A DNA stretch of 64,000 nucleotides, taken from assembly GCF_030463535.1 (NCBI RefSeq), contig NC_132901.1, forward strand, positions 6,109,364 through 6,173,363, written 5' to 3'. This document shows positions 1-12,211 of this stretch, in pieces (position 1 is the first letter of the stretch; every line of letters begins with the position of its first letter). The position numbers were made by a program, and so were the translations under genes. The DNA is from Salminus brasiliensis (lineage: Eukaryota; Chordata; Actinopteri; Characiformes; Bryconidae). The notes below the pieces were generated by a model. That model was not told the DNA's origin. It worked only from the letters and a program-made list of their open reading frames with translations, and did no database searches.

Positions 1-2244
1 ACTCAGCTCAGACATGTCCTGTGGGTTTCAGGTTCCTGTTGAACTGCAGGCAAGAAGTAATGACAATCTGAAACACAAGGAACAGACATATACACGCACA
101 CACACTTCAGCATTTTTCAAATATGAATGAGTCAAGATAGCTGTGACTTAAAGAGTCTGGCATTAACATGCAATCTTGGTGATCGGATCATGTTCGGATT
201 TTGGAAGAAATGTATAAATGTATAAACTTCTTACGTACTTACATTACAATGTGTTCAGTAGATTGTACCTGCAGAGACACAAATAAGGAGAACTAGAGGT
301 CTCACCCCTCATCTCAACTTCCTGTCCTGAGAGCGGCATACATATGAATAGTATAACCACCACGAGAGTAACTATTAGAGCTGGCATTGTAATTAAAACA
401 AAAATAACAATCAAAAATACCGAAATCTTCCACAATTCTGTTCCAGAAGAGAACAGAATCACAGATGAGGGATGGTGGTTATATGAGGTAATATATAATA
501 AAAAAGGCATTACAGCAGACCTCAAATCAACTGCTTCAAAACGACAGCAAGGATTCATATGAAGAGATCTACATAAAGACAACTCTGAGACTTGTGTGAC
601 CAGAAGGCATATAGAACCAGTTGCACACCAGTTACCACAACATGACTGCTGAAAGATACCAGTTACAGAAGGAGCTTTTTAAACTGGGTGAGTGAATATG
701 CAGAAGTTCAAAGAGTAATTACACCCCCAGTCAATTTCCTTTTTATTAAAAAAATGAAATCGACTGTTTTATAATAATGTACAAATAACACCAGTGTTGC
801 TGAAAGGTTATCAGTTATTTTCAAAGTGTTAGAAAGTGACATCAATGTCAATTCAGTCTCTGCAGCACCCCCTCATGTTCAAATCTGCTATAAGCATGTC
901 ATATTATGTCAACCCATTTCCCCAGCCCCTGATCACAACAGCCATTTTGTGCTGCTTTGAAGTGTAAAATATAAGAAGTAGAGTGTGAACACTGTTCTCA
1001 AATCTGATCATAGTGAAGGGTAGCTGAGTGACACAGAAGACATCTGAGAAATCAAGGCAGTGCAAAATACTATTTCTTAGAAATGGTGAGAAGCTTGTTC
1101 TCACCATTTCTGCACCAGGCTGCAATGCTTGTGGCTGCATAATAACAAAAAAAACTTATATTATACCATATTGATAATAAGGGCAAGAAAAAAAAAACTA
1201 CAATTCTCAACCATCTCAAACCTGAAATTGATCAATTTTTTTATCATGTAATGTTATTAAACAAATGGATAAATGATTGGACATAATTGGAAAAAAGTGG
1301 TTTATCTTTATTTTTTGTAGAAAAAATAATCAAGTAATAGGAATGAACATTGGGTTTGTGGGTTTGTTTCTTTAACAGAATCTGTAATTCCTGAATTTGC
1401 TTCTGAAGATTCTTTTGGATTTTTTTAGTCTTCTTCTCTGCCCTTGATTATGTTGTCTACAACACACGTGCTTCATATTAAATAACACACTGAAGTTATT
1501 CAAATGTACTGTTACATTATCTATGTGACTTGATAAGCAGCATACTGTAATGCATTCATGTCTATTTCTATTAGTTACTTTCTAAATACATTCTAACATT
1601 GGATGTTGCACAACTAAGGTGGCAAAAAGTTGGAAACCTTTCATAGGAATTAACTGGAATAAACTAGAAATTTGAAAAGTTACAGATTGGAAAGTTACAG
1701 CTTTTAACAGGGGCCTTATATGTAGTTTAATAATCTGGGTCAACATCATGTCGTTTTCTGCAGCACTTAGTGTCGGATTGACACCCTGTAAGTAAGGTAT
1801 CCACATTGTGATACTGATCTTAAATCTCAACAAGTTCAGTAATTTTAACTGTAAAACTTTAATAAATCAATAAACAAGAGGATTATACTCACTCATGTTA
1901 CTGGCACTCAAATAAAGAGTGAAGAGTATATTTACATTTAAAAAAAAAACATGTAATCTAATAATTAATTCAGGTAACAGAACAGAGCATTAAGATTGAC
2001 CTCCTCAGTCATAATTACAATATGATCAAACATACAGAACAAAAAAGAAGGGGAACTTACTTTTGGTCTTTTCATGGCCTTCAGAAGATCCAACTGATGC
2101 AACGTCCTGTTGAACATGTGACTTGTGGAATGTTCCAATTTTTTAGATGGGGTAATGTATAGCATCTGAAAACTGGACACCGGGAGTTGTAGTATACTGA
2201 GATGCAGTGTTTCAGGGTGCTCATGTGGTTCTGTTAGTCACACT
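1..2244. other. non-coding stretch, no gene supported
   Basis: I see no gene I can support. A minus-strand open frame at 244-582 encodes a strongly hydrophobic stretch of about 30 residues (roughly 340-440) followed by a GT donor-like site near 304. No receptor domain flanks it, so I do not call it. Around 155-205 a short CTGGCATTAACATG-type sequence resembles one near 12777. It is probably a fragment of a dispersed repeat. The rest is AT-rich with scattered stops. Confidence 0.5.
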
Positions 2245-3183
2245 CTACATTTACATTTACATTTACGGCATTTAGCAGACGCTCTTATCCAGAGCGACTT
2301 ACAAAGTGCTTTGCTATTTACCCAAGAAAAGCCTTAGCTTGTTAGAATAGGCTAATAATTCAAAAGATACCTCAAAGCTTAGACATTGCTAAACACAATA
2401 CAATAAGGCGACCATAGAACTATTCGTCCAAGTACTCTCTGAAGAGGTGGGTCTTCAGTCTGCGTTTTGACACCCAGGGGAAGCTCGTTCCACCACTTTG
2501 GTGCCAGGACAGAAAAAAGCCTGGACGCTTGTCTTCCGCGGATTTTGAGGGATGGTGGGTCGAGCTGAGCCGTACTTGAAGCTTGAAGGGCTCTAGGTGC
2601 GGATCGGCTTTTGACCATTGCCATCAGATACGGAGGTGCTGGTCCGTTCTTGGCTTTGTAGGCCAGAGTCAGGGTTTTAAATCTGATGCGGGCAGCAGCT
2701 ACAGGAAGCCAGTGGAGAGAACGCAGCAGTGGAGTGACATGGCTAAATTTTGGGACATTGAAGACGACCCGTGCCGCTGCATTCTGGATGAGTTGCAGGG
2801 GCCTGATGGTGCGCAGAGGGAGACCAGCCAGAAGAGAGTTGCAGTAGTCAAGTCTGGAAGTGACGAGAGACTGAACAAGCACCTGGGTGGCCTCTCTAGA
2901 AAGGAAGGGTTGAATTCTCCAGATGTTGTACAGAAGAAATCTGCAGGACCGAGTTACGTTTGCAACATGACTTGAGAACGATAACTGATCATCCATCACT
3001 ACACCAAGGCTTCGGGCTTCAGTAGAAGGAGTGACCAGTGAGTTCTCAAAGGTGATGGCAAGATCGTTTCTTGGTCCAGCAGTTCCCGGGATTTACAGCA
3101 GCTCCGTCTTGCTGGGGTTGAGTTTGAGGTGGTGAGCCGCCATCCAAGAAGAGACATCGGCGAGGCATGCTCTCGCCTCTAAT
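2245..3183 (-). mobile_element. L2-like LINE, 5'-truncated 3' end with reverse transcriptase C-terminus
   Basis: Read on the minus strand, this encodes the C-terminal part of a non-LTR reverse transcriptase. The frame begins near 3150 with an AHHLKLNPSKTELL-like segment and carries an in-frame TAA where a tyrosine codon is expected. It then runs open to about 2379 through motifs typical of the L2/CR1 group: LVTSRLDYCNSLLAGLP, LQLIQNAAARVV, LLRSLHWLPVAARI and KNGPAPPYL. The 3' untranslated end (about 2300 down to 2245) has the fish L2 hallmark TAAGTCGCTCTGGATAAGAG and finishes in short TGTAAA-type repeats. It is 5'-truncated and dead. Clade assignment comes from memory of the motifs, not an alignment. 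Confidence 0.8.
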
Positions 3184-3204
3184 ACTGCTCAACATTCTCT
3201 GTTA

Positions 3205-3365
3205 TTATTTATTCCATGATCTATTTTACAGTAAAGTAATTACTAAGAATAGAAAAGCTCCTGATCATTAAATCCACGTCTACTGACAGGGATAGTCTGA
3301 GCATATCAAGACTCTTATAGTGTAGAAGCAAAAAAACTAAGCCAAAACCAGAGGGCCCTGTGAAC
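3205..3365. repeat. duplicated segment matching CLEC-A intron 1 (partner at 7975-8130)
   Basis: The stretch containing AGAATAGAAAAGCTCCTGAT, CATTAAATCCAC, GACAGGGAT and GAGCATATCAA recurs with few differences at about 7975-8130, in the first intron of the C-type lectin gene. The order and spacing of the shared blocks are kept. This suggests a tandem duplication of part of the lectin gene, with the 2.2-3.2 kb LINE lying next to it. No lectin exon is recognisable around this copy. Confidence 0.65.
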
Positions 3366-6112
3366 TGGGAAACAGGCTTTTACTATTACATTCATGAGTC
3401 TGCATTATGTTTTTGATGATTATTAAGTTAATACAGTTGCACCAATGTATTCACGACTAGTGTTTAAAACTGATTTTCCATCGCACACATAGCTTATTCT
3501 CCAAGGCAGACGCACTTTTCTACTGCCCCCTAGAGGCGACCTAACTTAATTACTGAATGAGCAAACGGCGTCAAAGGCTCTGCTTACATGTTTGGCTCAC
3601 TCTACCAATTGGCACAGTAGGTTCCTCCAGTCTGTAATCAGTCAGTGAAACAGTGAGATAAAAACACTCATTACTTTTAATTGATATTTCTTAAATGTAA
3701 TTGTGTATGAAAGTGAGAACCAGAATGAGCTTGGCTGTATTACTTTCATTTAATGACGGTTCTTGGTGTCTGGTCACTTCCTTTTTTAACCTGTCTAATG
3801 TGCAATATAGATTAAAATAGTTGTCAATTGTCAGTATAGTAGAATGTAATGTGAATGGTGCTTCAGTTGGTGTTTTAATGACAACAGAGAGCACTGTACA
3901 TAAACACTAACACTAAAAGCACCCATAGGTGTTGAACTGGGATCTTGTGATTGTGAAAGCAACAATATTTAATCTGCATCACTTTATACTCCTCAACCAT
4001 TCAAAGAGCTCTCATGCTCTGTGGATAAGGGCCCTATTATCCTGGAAGAGACCCTGTTTTATCCTAGAATAAAGGGGGTAACCTCCAAGGGGGGTATATA
4101 GAGGGGTAACCTCCATTTCTGTTACATGCATGCACTGGCTAACACTGGTAGAGGGAGGGCTATCATACCCACTGAGAGAAAGCAAGGCCAGTTGTGCTTT
4201 CTGACACTCCCAGCTGTGAATGACTATGGCATCACTACTGAACTGTCTCCTAATGATAAAGCCAGTGCTTAGACGTTTCTTTAATAAGCACTTAGCACCG
4301 CTTAAAAATTTTGTACAATAGGCTTATATTAAGTTTTATTTACAGAAAGTGGCTCCATTTTCTTATCATATAAACATCTGAAATATGTCTGAACTATTTA
4401 AAGCAACAGTAATAAATAAAATGCTTTAAATGTAAAAAGAACAACAGCCAAAAACAAGGAAAGAAAGAAAGACATTATTACATGTTAAAACTGGAGTGAA
4501 AAATAAGCTTTAAAGGGACATTTAAGAGGTTATTAGAGTAATTACTATAACAGTAGAAACACAACAAAAACAACTCATCATTCTTAACATCAACCATTCC
4601 AATAGTCCATAATGTGTAGCTCAGAGCTTGCTACTTATCAAGCAATCAGAGTTACCAAGTTACTTCAGAACTACAGCAAACCCCTCCTGAAACCTGAGCT
4701 GAGCTTTCCAACAGGCCATATGCAATACAGTGTGTAACTTTAAACACAAATTACCTAACATTACTTAAATTAAATAACAGTTACAAAATAATAAAATATA
4801 GTAAATTCAGCCTTATGAAAGTTTCAGTTGATTGTTCTTTATTAACATTTTGCCAATCATATCTATGAATGTAATTAACCACATTTGTTTAATGAAAACT
4901 TTTAACTAGAAACCTTATTCCTTATTATCCATGTAGTTTCTCTAGAAAACAGTAAGATCAGATGAAAAAACAAAGTCTTGTGTTGCTCAAATGTGTCTCC
5001 TCTAGTATGTAGCATGTTTTAGTATAGATCTCAGAAAAGTCTCACATTGGGCTCAGACTTGCCAAAATAAAAAAACACTCTTTTACTAAAGACAGGAGTC
5101 TCAATATGAACTCAATCCTTTTTCATTCAGGACTAAGAACCTTTTCCATTTTGATTCTGTGAAATTCTATTTTATTTGGGCCATTTAATTAAGCTTAATA
5201 GCTAAACATCTAACAAATATATGAAATCATGTGATTTTGCAGTATTCTTGATTGAATAATTCATAATCTCTCACTGGAGGCCCATATAAACAAACTGAGG
5301 CTCTTTTGATTTGGACACATGAGAAATAAACCATTCTGATTAAAACGGTTAACGGTAAAAGAGGAAGAGAATGAGTTATTAATAAACCTGGAGATACAAA
5401 TACGGGAGTACAAGAAACATTTGATATGTTCCTCTTTTTTACTATGCAAAATGATTTCTGTTAGAGAAATAAAACAGCTGTTTGTGTTATTTGAACTTAT
5501 TGTGTTTAATTAAGGTTTCCAAGCTTTGGTTTTTTTTTATTTTGCAGCCTTTTTCATTGCTTTACAGAGTAATTCCTGTTCATTCTAAAAGAATAAGAGA
5601 TTAAATCAAGACAGGAAGGTCTCATGTCTTATTTTCCCTTAGCAATTTCATGGAAAGTATCTGTGCCTAAGTTGATCTTCAAATGAAACATAAGTGAAAT
5701 CACAAACAAGTCTCCTAAAACATCAAATGCGAACATGTGAGCAATTAAACTTTCCTCTGTGTACACTCAACCCACTAGCGAGAGAATATGCTCTTGTTGA
5801 TAGTTTGACATGGTACAGTATGTTATGCTATGCTATGTGGCTTATGTAAGCTTTGGCAGTGACTTTAACCAACAAGAGCTTTTCAAATTAGGGAAAAGCA
5901 TCATGTTTCATTCTGAGGCACATGAACAGGGTCGTAAATAGGCTCGTAAAACAGCATCGGAGCATTTTTCACCCCAAGCAAAGTCACATACTTACTATTT
6001 GTACCCCTCCCTCGATAACCACCTTTTAGACAGATAAATTAAACTGCACAGAACATATTCCTTTCTGTAAGTAAGCATTTCATCACTTTACTAGCAGGTT
6101 GTAAGGTTATGA
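3366..6112. other. intergenic stretch downstream of CLEC-A
   Basis: No coding region is supported; the open frames here are short and lack domains. The stretch at about 4010-4290, with CATACCCACTGAGAG, AAGCAAGGCCA and CTATGGCATCACT blocks, reads like a decayed dispersed fish repeat of the kind with a tRNA-like or protein-gene relic, but I cannot classify it. The 3' untranslated region and polyA signal of CLEC-A must lie within this stretch; I could not choose one site with confidence. Confidence 0.4.
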
Positions 6113-8892
6113 CTAAAAAGCACTTTTCTCACAGATCCACTGTTCTTTGTTAGCACATGGTCTGTCGTTCCAGCACCTCTTCTCAGTCAAACTCAAAATC
6201 TCTGTACAGTCCTCATTATTGGCATCATTTGGTTCCCCTGGACACCAGTTCCTGCAACCAAGAGAAACAAAATCAGGCTCCAAATAGTGTTCAAAACTGT
6301 GCCTCCAGCTAAACTCTGAGCCTGTGTTCAGTTATGTTTAATACCATGTAGATTAGAAGCAATTTCCAATGTCAAATGAAAGTATAGATTGTAGCATGAT
6401 AGACTTTGCTGACATTAATAGTTTATTGGTCATTTAGCTTGTACTCCTTGAGTATGGTGTGATTTAATGAGAGGAGAACATTCAGAACTTCTGACTTTTA
6501 CCTATAGGTCAGAGATGAGCCATCCACCCATTTCCAGTCCGTCTCCGTTTGTCTGTCATTTAGACCAATCCAAGCACGCCTCCCTTCCAGTATTTTAAGC
6601 ACAAATGCCTGTAAATATAGTTGCATGTATGAGAATAGTGCTGAAGAACTGTTCTCTCTCTTTTTCTCTCTCTCTTCCACTCACATCTTCTTCTCTGCTG
6701 TTTATGATCAGAAGGTCTGCTCCTTTGTTTTTGCAGTTTTGAAGGCTTTCAGTCCATGTTTTTGACTCAGTAGAGAAGTCGTACAAACTGGAACCAAAAT
6801 ACAGCCATCCCTGCTTCACATATGTATCTGTTTAAAGAGAATTCATAACATAATGACATAAATTACATAATTCTTGTGTCATGTATTTCTAATGTATACA
6901 ACACACATTAATAAACGTTGAGCAGTGGGTTTTACTATGACCATGTTCTCTGTCCATAGATTAAAAGTATTTTCTCACCTATAGTAGCCAACTTGGTCTT
7001 AAGCCTCTCTTTCTCCTTCATTAACTGGTCTCTCTCATTTGTTATGTTGTTATAGCTGGTTTGCAGTTCCTGCATTTTTACCTGTTGCTGGTTTCTCTCC
7101 CTAGTCAAGTAGGCGTTACTAACCTGTAATTGGTTGTGTTCTCTAGTTACGTTATCAAAACTTGTCTTTAACCAGTCTCTTTCTTTTGTGAGGTTGTGTG
7201 AATTGGTCTGTAACTGATCTCTCTCTTGAGCTAGAGCTTTGTAATTTGTCTGCAACTGGTCTCTCTCTACAGTCAGGGTGGTGTACCTGCTCTGCAACTG
7301 GTCTCTCTCTACAGTCAGGTTGGTGTACCTGCTCTGTAACTGGTCTTTCTCTACAGTCATGTTGGTGTAAATGCTCTGTAACTGGTCTCTCTCTACAGTC
7401 ATGTTGGTGTAACTGCTCTGTAACTGGTCTCTCTCTACAGTCAGGTGGGTGTACCTGCTCTGTAACTGGTCTTTCTCCTCAGTCAGGTGGGTGTAACTGC
7501 TCCGTAACTGGTCTTTCTCCTCAGTCAGGTGGGTGTAACTGCTCTGTAACTGGTCTCTCTCTACAGTCAGGTTGGTGTATTTGCTCTGTAACTGGTCTCT
7601 CTCTACAGTCAGGTTGGTGTAATTGCTCTGTAACTGGTCTCTCTCTACAGCCAGGCTGGTGTACTTCACACTCAGGAGTGTGATGGCAGTCAGTATGAGT
7701 GTACACAGCAGAGCTAGACACACGGTTGCCAGTCTGTAGTGTCTGCCGCTTGGAGTGCCTCCTCCTAGGGGAAAATGCAGAGAGACACAGATTTTGATTA
7801 TTATTTTTTTATATTCTGTTATGCAACTGCAAGTAAGATCTCAGAGAGAGTAGGCTAATAAGCATTCATATCATTCACATGTTTATTATCTAAGAAGGGA
7901 AGAAAGCATAGAAATAAAAGAAGAAACCAAAAGTGATTTCCCAAAGAACAAACAGAAGTGCTGTATCATTACAGTAATCTATTTTACAATAAATTAATCA
8001 TTAAGAATAGAAAAGCTCCTAATCATTAAATCCACATCACCGACAGGGATCGTCTAAGCATATCAATACTCTTAGGTACTGAAGCAAACAAAAAAAGCCA
8101 GAACCAAAGGACCTTGAAAAATATTCAAAGAAACTGTGAAACACATTAGAACATTAGAATGTTTTGACTATGTAAAGCCCAGTCAACAGCTCGCAAATAG
8201 ATGAAAAAAGCACAGAAAGATGGAATGAAGAACATTAACTGACAGTGTAATTATGTGCCAAAAGAGTCATTAAAGAATGAAAGTCATGTTGGATTCTAAC
8301 TGAGCAACTGAAATATCGACACTGTTCCAATTGTGTTCTCTGTAAAGCGGATTTGTGCTACATTTGTTGTAAAAAGCGCTAAATAATGAATAAATAAATT
8401 AAATAAATTTGTATTGATCTGAATTGTGACACCATAGCAAACACACAGGAGGCACCTAAAATAGTACAATAAGCACTTAGCAACAGCCCAAGTACAAACT
8501 AAGTAAAGCATTAATTTCACATGAAACATTGAATGTTTTTAAGCTTCAAATGTCCATAGTTACTGTGATATTGAATGGCCATGTGTATTTGCATTAGCTT
8601 AATGCCATCATACTGTACCTCTTGAATCCCAGTGGGAATTAATATTATTCTAAAGGCCAGGGTCTAGCTCTTAAAGTCATGGTTTGTCTCTGGTTATCAA
8701 TAAATTACATTTAACTTAAAAAAATGACATACTTGTTGGAGGTAATGATATGATAATATGTATATGAAAATATAAGTATACTCCACCTGGATTCTTGAAT
8801 TTCTGATAGGTTGTGTTGCTGTTACCTGTATCTGAATCTAATCTGTCATATGTCTTCCCAGACTTTGCTCCTCTGTAGTCGTTCATCTCCAT
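6113..8892 (-). CDS. CLEC-A: CD209/CLEC4-like C-type lectin receptor, five exons
   Basis: Type II membrane lectin of 413 residues. Exons, in transcript order, are 8892-8826, 7764-6979, 6827-6685, 6608-6502 and 6251-6113; every junction is GT-AG and the phases agree. Exon 1 is a short cytoplasmic tail starting MEMNDYRGAK, with YDRL (a YxxL/endocytic-type motif) near residue 15. Exon 2 holds the membrane segment VCLALLCTLILTAITLLSV and a long neck of about 14 tandem 14-residue repeats (consensus NLTVERDQLQSxYT). Exons 3-5 form the lectin domain: GWLYF, WIGLND, WKWVDGS, then EPN within GEPNDAN and WND within CWNDRPC, ending ICEKSAF. EPN plus WND is the known signature for calcium-dependent mannose/GlcNAc/fucose binding. 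The start is the first ATG of exon 1; a second in-frame ATG lies two codons on. It appears intact. Ligand and cell type are inference. Confidence 0.88.
7010..7664 (-). repeat. 42-bp coding minisatellite, neck region of CLEC-A
   Basis: About 14 head-to-tail copies of a 42-bp unit encode the 14-residue neck repeat. The central copies (about 7260-7660) are nearly identical; those toward the lectin domain (about 7010-7260) diverge. Each unit fits heptad spacing for a coiled-coil stalk, and most carry an N-x-T sequon (NLT, NMT or NYT). In CD209 proteins the neck drives oligomerisation; that role here is inference. Near-identity of adjacent copies makes copy-number change likely. Confidence 0.9.
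7975..8130. repeat. CLEC-A intron 1 segment, partner of 3205-3365
   Basis: This intronic block shares AGAATAGAAAAGCTCCTAAT, CATTAAATCCACATC and GCATATCAA-type blocks, in the same order, with 3205-3365. It lies between exon 1 (8826-8892) and exon 2 (6979-7764). Confidence 0.65.
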
Positions 8893-9329
8893 TCTGCTTT
8901 ACTATGTTTCTAATCCAGAAGCATTCAGCCTTGTGGGATGAATGAGTTTTCTGTGGACTAGCAGTAATTTTACATATTTGTGTGACTGACGTAGGGAGCC
9001 AAAGAATGACGTTTTTCAGAGAAATCACGTTCTTCCATGTAACTGTTGCCTCATCATGACCGCTACTTTAGAAAATATGTGTTAATCTCAACTTTGATTA
9101 ATGGGTAGAACTGTACACCAAAACAGCCCAAATGGTGCTTGAATGCTCCTGACCAGTGGTGATACGATATGTATCACAAAACGGATATTACAGGGCGTAA
9201 ACAAAGCGATATATTTTCTTAAATCAAATTTTAGGAAAACTGTCAAAGTATAAAAACACACATTTATATAAACACAACATCATATGTATAAAATAAAAAA
9301 ATAAAAAACTTTTTATGCAGTCAGATCAG

Positions 9330-11335
9330 TGGTGTCAGGCCCTCAGTGTGTGATCCCAGAGCGCGGCTCTGGATCTAGTTTCTAGTTATCCCTGTAGTCC
9401 AAGCTAGGCTTGCGGCTTTTCATTGTACTGTACATTGGTGCAAGCTTCGTTGGAGCCCACTAGTTCTGGCCCAGTCACCACTTCCCATAGTCCGTATGCA
9501 GTGGGCAAACCGAATGCGTATTCATGCAGTCCAGAGCTTTGCAAGGGGTTCTTGCTTCAGTGTCCCCTTCCAGGGGTTGGTAGCACGGTCGATCACGTTG
9601 CCTGTGACAGTCACCTACCAAAACCAGACTTGTATCGTTGCAGCGCTGATCGACTGCGGTGTGGAGGGCAGCTTCCTGTGAGCGGACATCGTGGACCAGC
9701 TCAACATCCCAGTCGAGCCGCTCAAGAGACCTCTCTGCATCTGGACAGGCACCCCATGGGTCCTAAACCTATTACCCTCGTCACCACTGAGGTGAAACTA
9801 GCCGCCACAAGAAGGAGGATTCCCTTGGTTCTCCCGGTCTCTGATCATGCTCTGATTCTCGGTTTGCCTTGGCTGAGCCAACATAACCCACATATTTCCT
9901 GGCCCGAACGGGAAATCATGTCCTGGTCCCCATATGGTCATAAGCACTGTTTGGACCAAGCCTCCCTCTGTATCATGTCTACCACTGTAGAGAGCCCCGA
10001 ACTCGAATTTCAGGTCATCCTGCCCCCAGGAGCGGGCGATGGAGGAGTACATAAAAGAAGCTCTAGCTCAGGGTTATATTACCCCTTTCCAAGTCTCCTG
10101 TGGCCTCGGGGTTCTTTTTTATTTATCGAAAGGAAGGGGGGTTTCGTCCATGTATTGATTATCGCACCCTGAACACGATAACGAAGCGCTACCCCTATCC
10201 TATGCCCCTGGTCCCATCCGCCCTCAAACAGTTACGGGGTGCCCAGCTGTTTACCACGCTAGACCTGAGGAGCATGTATAACCTGATGCGCAGCAGGAAG
10301 GGGGCGAATGGAAGACAGCTTTTCTGACCACTAAGGGGCACTACCAGTATATGGGTTGGCCAACGCCTCCTCCAGGCCCATCTAGTCACCAGGTCCATCT
10401 AGTCCTGGCAAAGCTCAGGGCCCACCAACTCTTCGCTGGAAGAGTGCGTGTTTCATGTTCCCGGTACATTAGGGTACATTATCAGCGAGCGGGGGGTTCA
10501 GATGAACCAGGCCAAGGTCCAGGCAGTCCTAGATTGGCCTTCTCCTGGCTCCGTAAAGGAGGTCCAGTAGTGTCTGGGGTTTGCAAACTTTTATCAGTCC
10601 TTTTAGTGAGTCCTTTTAGGCACTGAAGCGCACGTTCACGCCAGCCCTGTTGTTGCGCCACCCGACCCTCTAAGACATCCGTTGTTGAGGTAGATGCCTC
10701 TAATCCCGGGGTGGGGGCTGTTCTTTCCCAGCGACACGGGGAGAGCGACAGACTCCACCCCATAGCCTTTTCTAAGAAACTCACTGGGGCCAAACGCAAT
10801 TACGGTGGTGATGACCGTGATTGATCGGTTCTCTCAGGGAATTTGTTTTATTCCGTTCACAGCAGCTCAGGCCTTGGTAGACCATGTCCTCTGGAATTTC
10901 GGGAATCCAGAGAATATCATATCAGATTTTGGGGGCCAGTTAACGTCTTGGGTCTGGGGGGCATTTTGTGAACACCTGGGGGTGAGTGTTAGCCTCACCT
11001 CTGGGTATCATGCACAGTCCAACAGCCAGCATGAGCGCGCCAACCAGGAACTGGGAAGTTCCTGAAATTATAGGCCCCGTGGTCGCCCCAGGAAAGTTCG
11101 CCTCTTTACTTATGGTGCGCCCTCGCACCTTCAAGCATCAAGTTCCAGCACTCCTGGCCAGCTGGGTCCCCCAGTAGCTGGCCCCGTTCTGCAGGTTCCT
11201 GGCCGGTGGGGTTACTGTCAGGGCATCCCCTTGGGGCAATCCCGGGCCACCGCCCACAGGACCATATAAGGACTTTTGCCTCACTTCCTGGTCATTTGTG
11301 CTGTTTCCGGTTCATTTGTGTTCTAAGTGAGATCT
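9330..11335 (+). mobile_element. decayed Ty3/gypsy retrotransposon
   Basis: Plus-strand pol fragments occur in the order expected for Ty3/gypsy. Protease: AALIDCGVEGSF near 9640-9680, continuing as ILGLPWLSQHNPHISW near 9860-9900. Reverse transcriptase: [13 protein letters not shown] near 10140-10170 and [13 protein letters not shown] near 10250-10285. RNase H-like region: [19 protein letters not shown] near 10683-10735. Integrase core: [14 protein letters not shown] and IISDFGGQLTS, then GYHAQSNSQHERANQELG near 11005-11058. Stops and frameshifts separate the pieces. Large parts are missing between RNase H and integrase (near 10800) and after the integrase core (near 11065). A probable 3' LTR starts near 11217 (TGTCAGGGCATCC) and shares a GC-rich block with 16935-17135. 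The CTTGCGGCTTTT block near 9408 may be the tail of the 5' LTR. It is dead. Confidence 0.8.
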
Positions 11336-12001
11336 AAAAACAGTACAACACTGCTATCTGACGTTCTGGGTTTAAACACAGCACACAATGAACCACTGTC
11401 TGCCACAACTCTTTAAATGTAAACTATTAACAATTGATACTGTATTGCAATTACATTGCAATATTCAATATATCAACATCCTTTTTTGTAGCATTTGAAG
11501 GGTGAACCTGATGCTCACAGAAGTAAACTGTTAAGAGTACTTTAATATAAAAGAGTAAAAATAGGGCTAACAGTGCAGATGGTAACCATGGCACAAAAAA
11601 CAATGCATTCAGAACAGACATGGGCCAGGCAGAGTTGGTAACCAAAACACAGTCAAACCAAAAGCCAGGGAACGGTAAGACAAGCGGAGAGTACACAGAG
11701 ATAGTAAAACTGTAAACAAGTAAAAGAGATTTCATTTGTACTGCTGTTAAACTACAAACAACACTACTAATGAGACTTTGCAAACAACAAACTGAAAAGC
11801 ATTAGTAGATTGAGGCTATACAGTTTGGGAATAAGGGACAGTTGGAAAATAATAATTAGTAGATGGATGGATCGAGCTGACAGGTGAAAGACTAAAAATA
11901 TTAAAGGCCCTGTTTGTTTAGGTGGCTGTGAGAGTAACAGCTTGAAACCAAGAGTAATCAGGTTTGTTGGGTTTTGCTGTAGAAAGAACCAAAAAATAGA
12001 T
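11336..12001. other. non-coding stretch
   Basis: No coding region or recognisable repeat is supported. The minus-strand open frame at 11451-11783 has hydrophobic stretches but no domain, no homologous copy in the window and no splice context, so I treat it as chance. Confidence 0.4.
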
Positions 12002-12211
12002 TAGTTTCATTTCTGTTTACTGTCCACTGATTTGGCAATAAACACATTTTATTGCTGATTTTATGGATTGCACACTCATCACTGTTGAGAAACAACTACA
12101 CACTTTATGGGAAACTCATACACTGTGGGTAAGACACTGAAATGCTCATGGAATCATTTTATAACAGTAAAGAGACTCAATAGAGCCAGAAAGTGTCTAT
12201 CTCACTTATTC
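12002..12211 (+). repeat. direct duplication, copy 1 (copy 2 at 13131-13309)
   Basis: The sequence from TAGTTTCATTTCTGTTT through GATTTTATGGATTGCACAC to AGTGTCTATCTCACTTATTC recurs about 1.1 kb downstream with only a few differences. Copy 1 has an extra TTTGGCAATAAACACATT insertion-like segment. No coding content is seen. Confidence 0.85.

Noticed and set aside
505-600. Possible plus-strand lectin exon 1 relic (GITAD, and DSYEEIYIK in another frame)
   Set aside because: Only two short similarities in different frames; no start, donor or neighbouring exon. Not enough to call.
7198-7683. 161-residue plus-strand open frame rich in cysteine and serine repeats
   Set aside because: It is the antisense of the CLEC-A neck minisatellite. 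A 42-bp repeat without stops in one unit stays open in other frames.
9798-10799. Minus-strand frames across the gypsy element
   Set aside because: They are antisense to recognisable protease and reverse transcriptase text on the plus strand.
11451-11783. 110-residue hydrophobic minus-strand frame
   Set aside because: No domain, no paralogue and no splice context; hydrophobic frames are common in AT-rich DNA.
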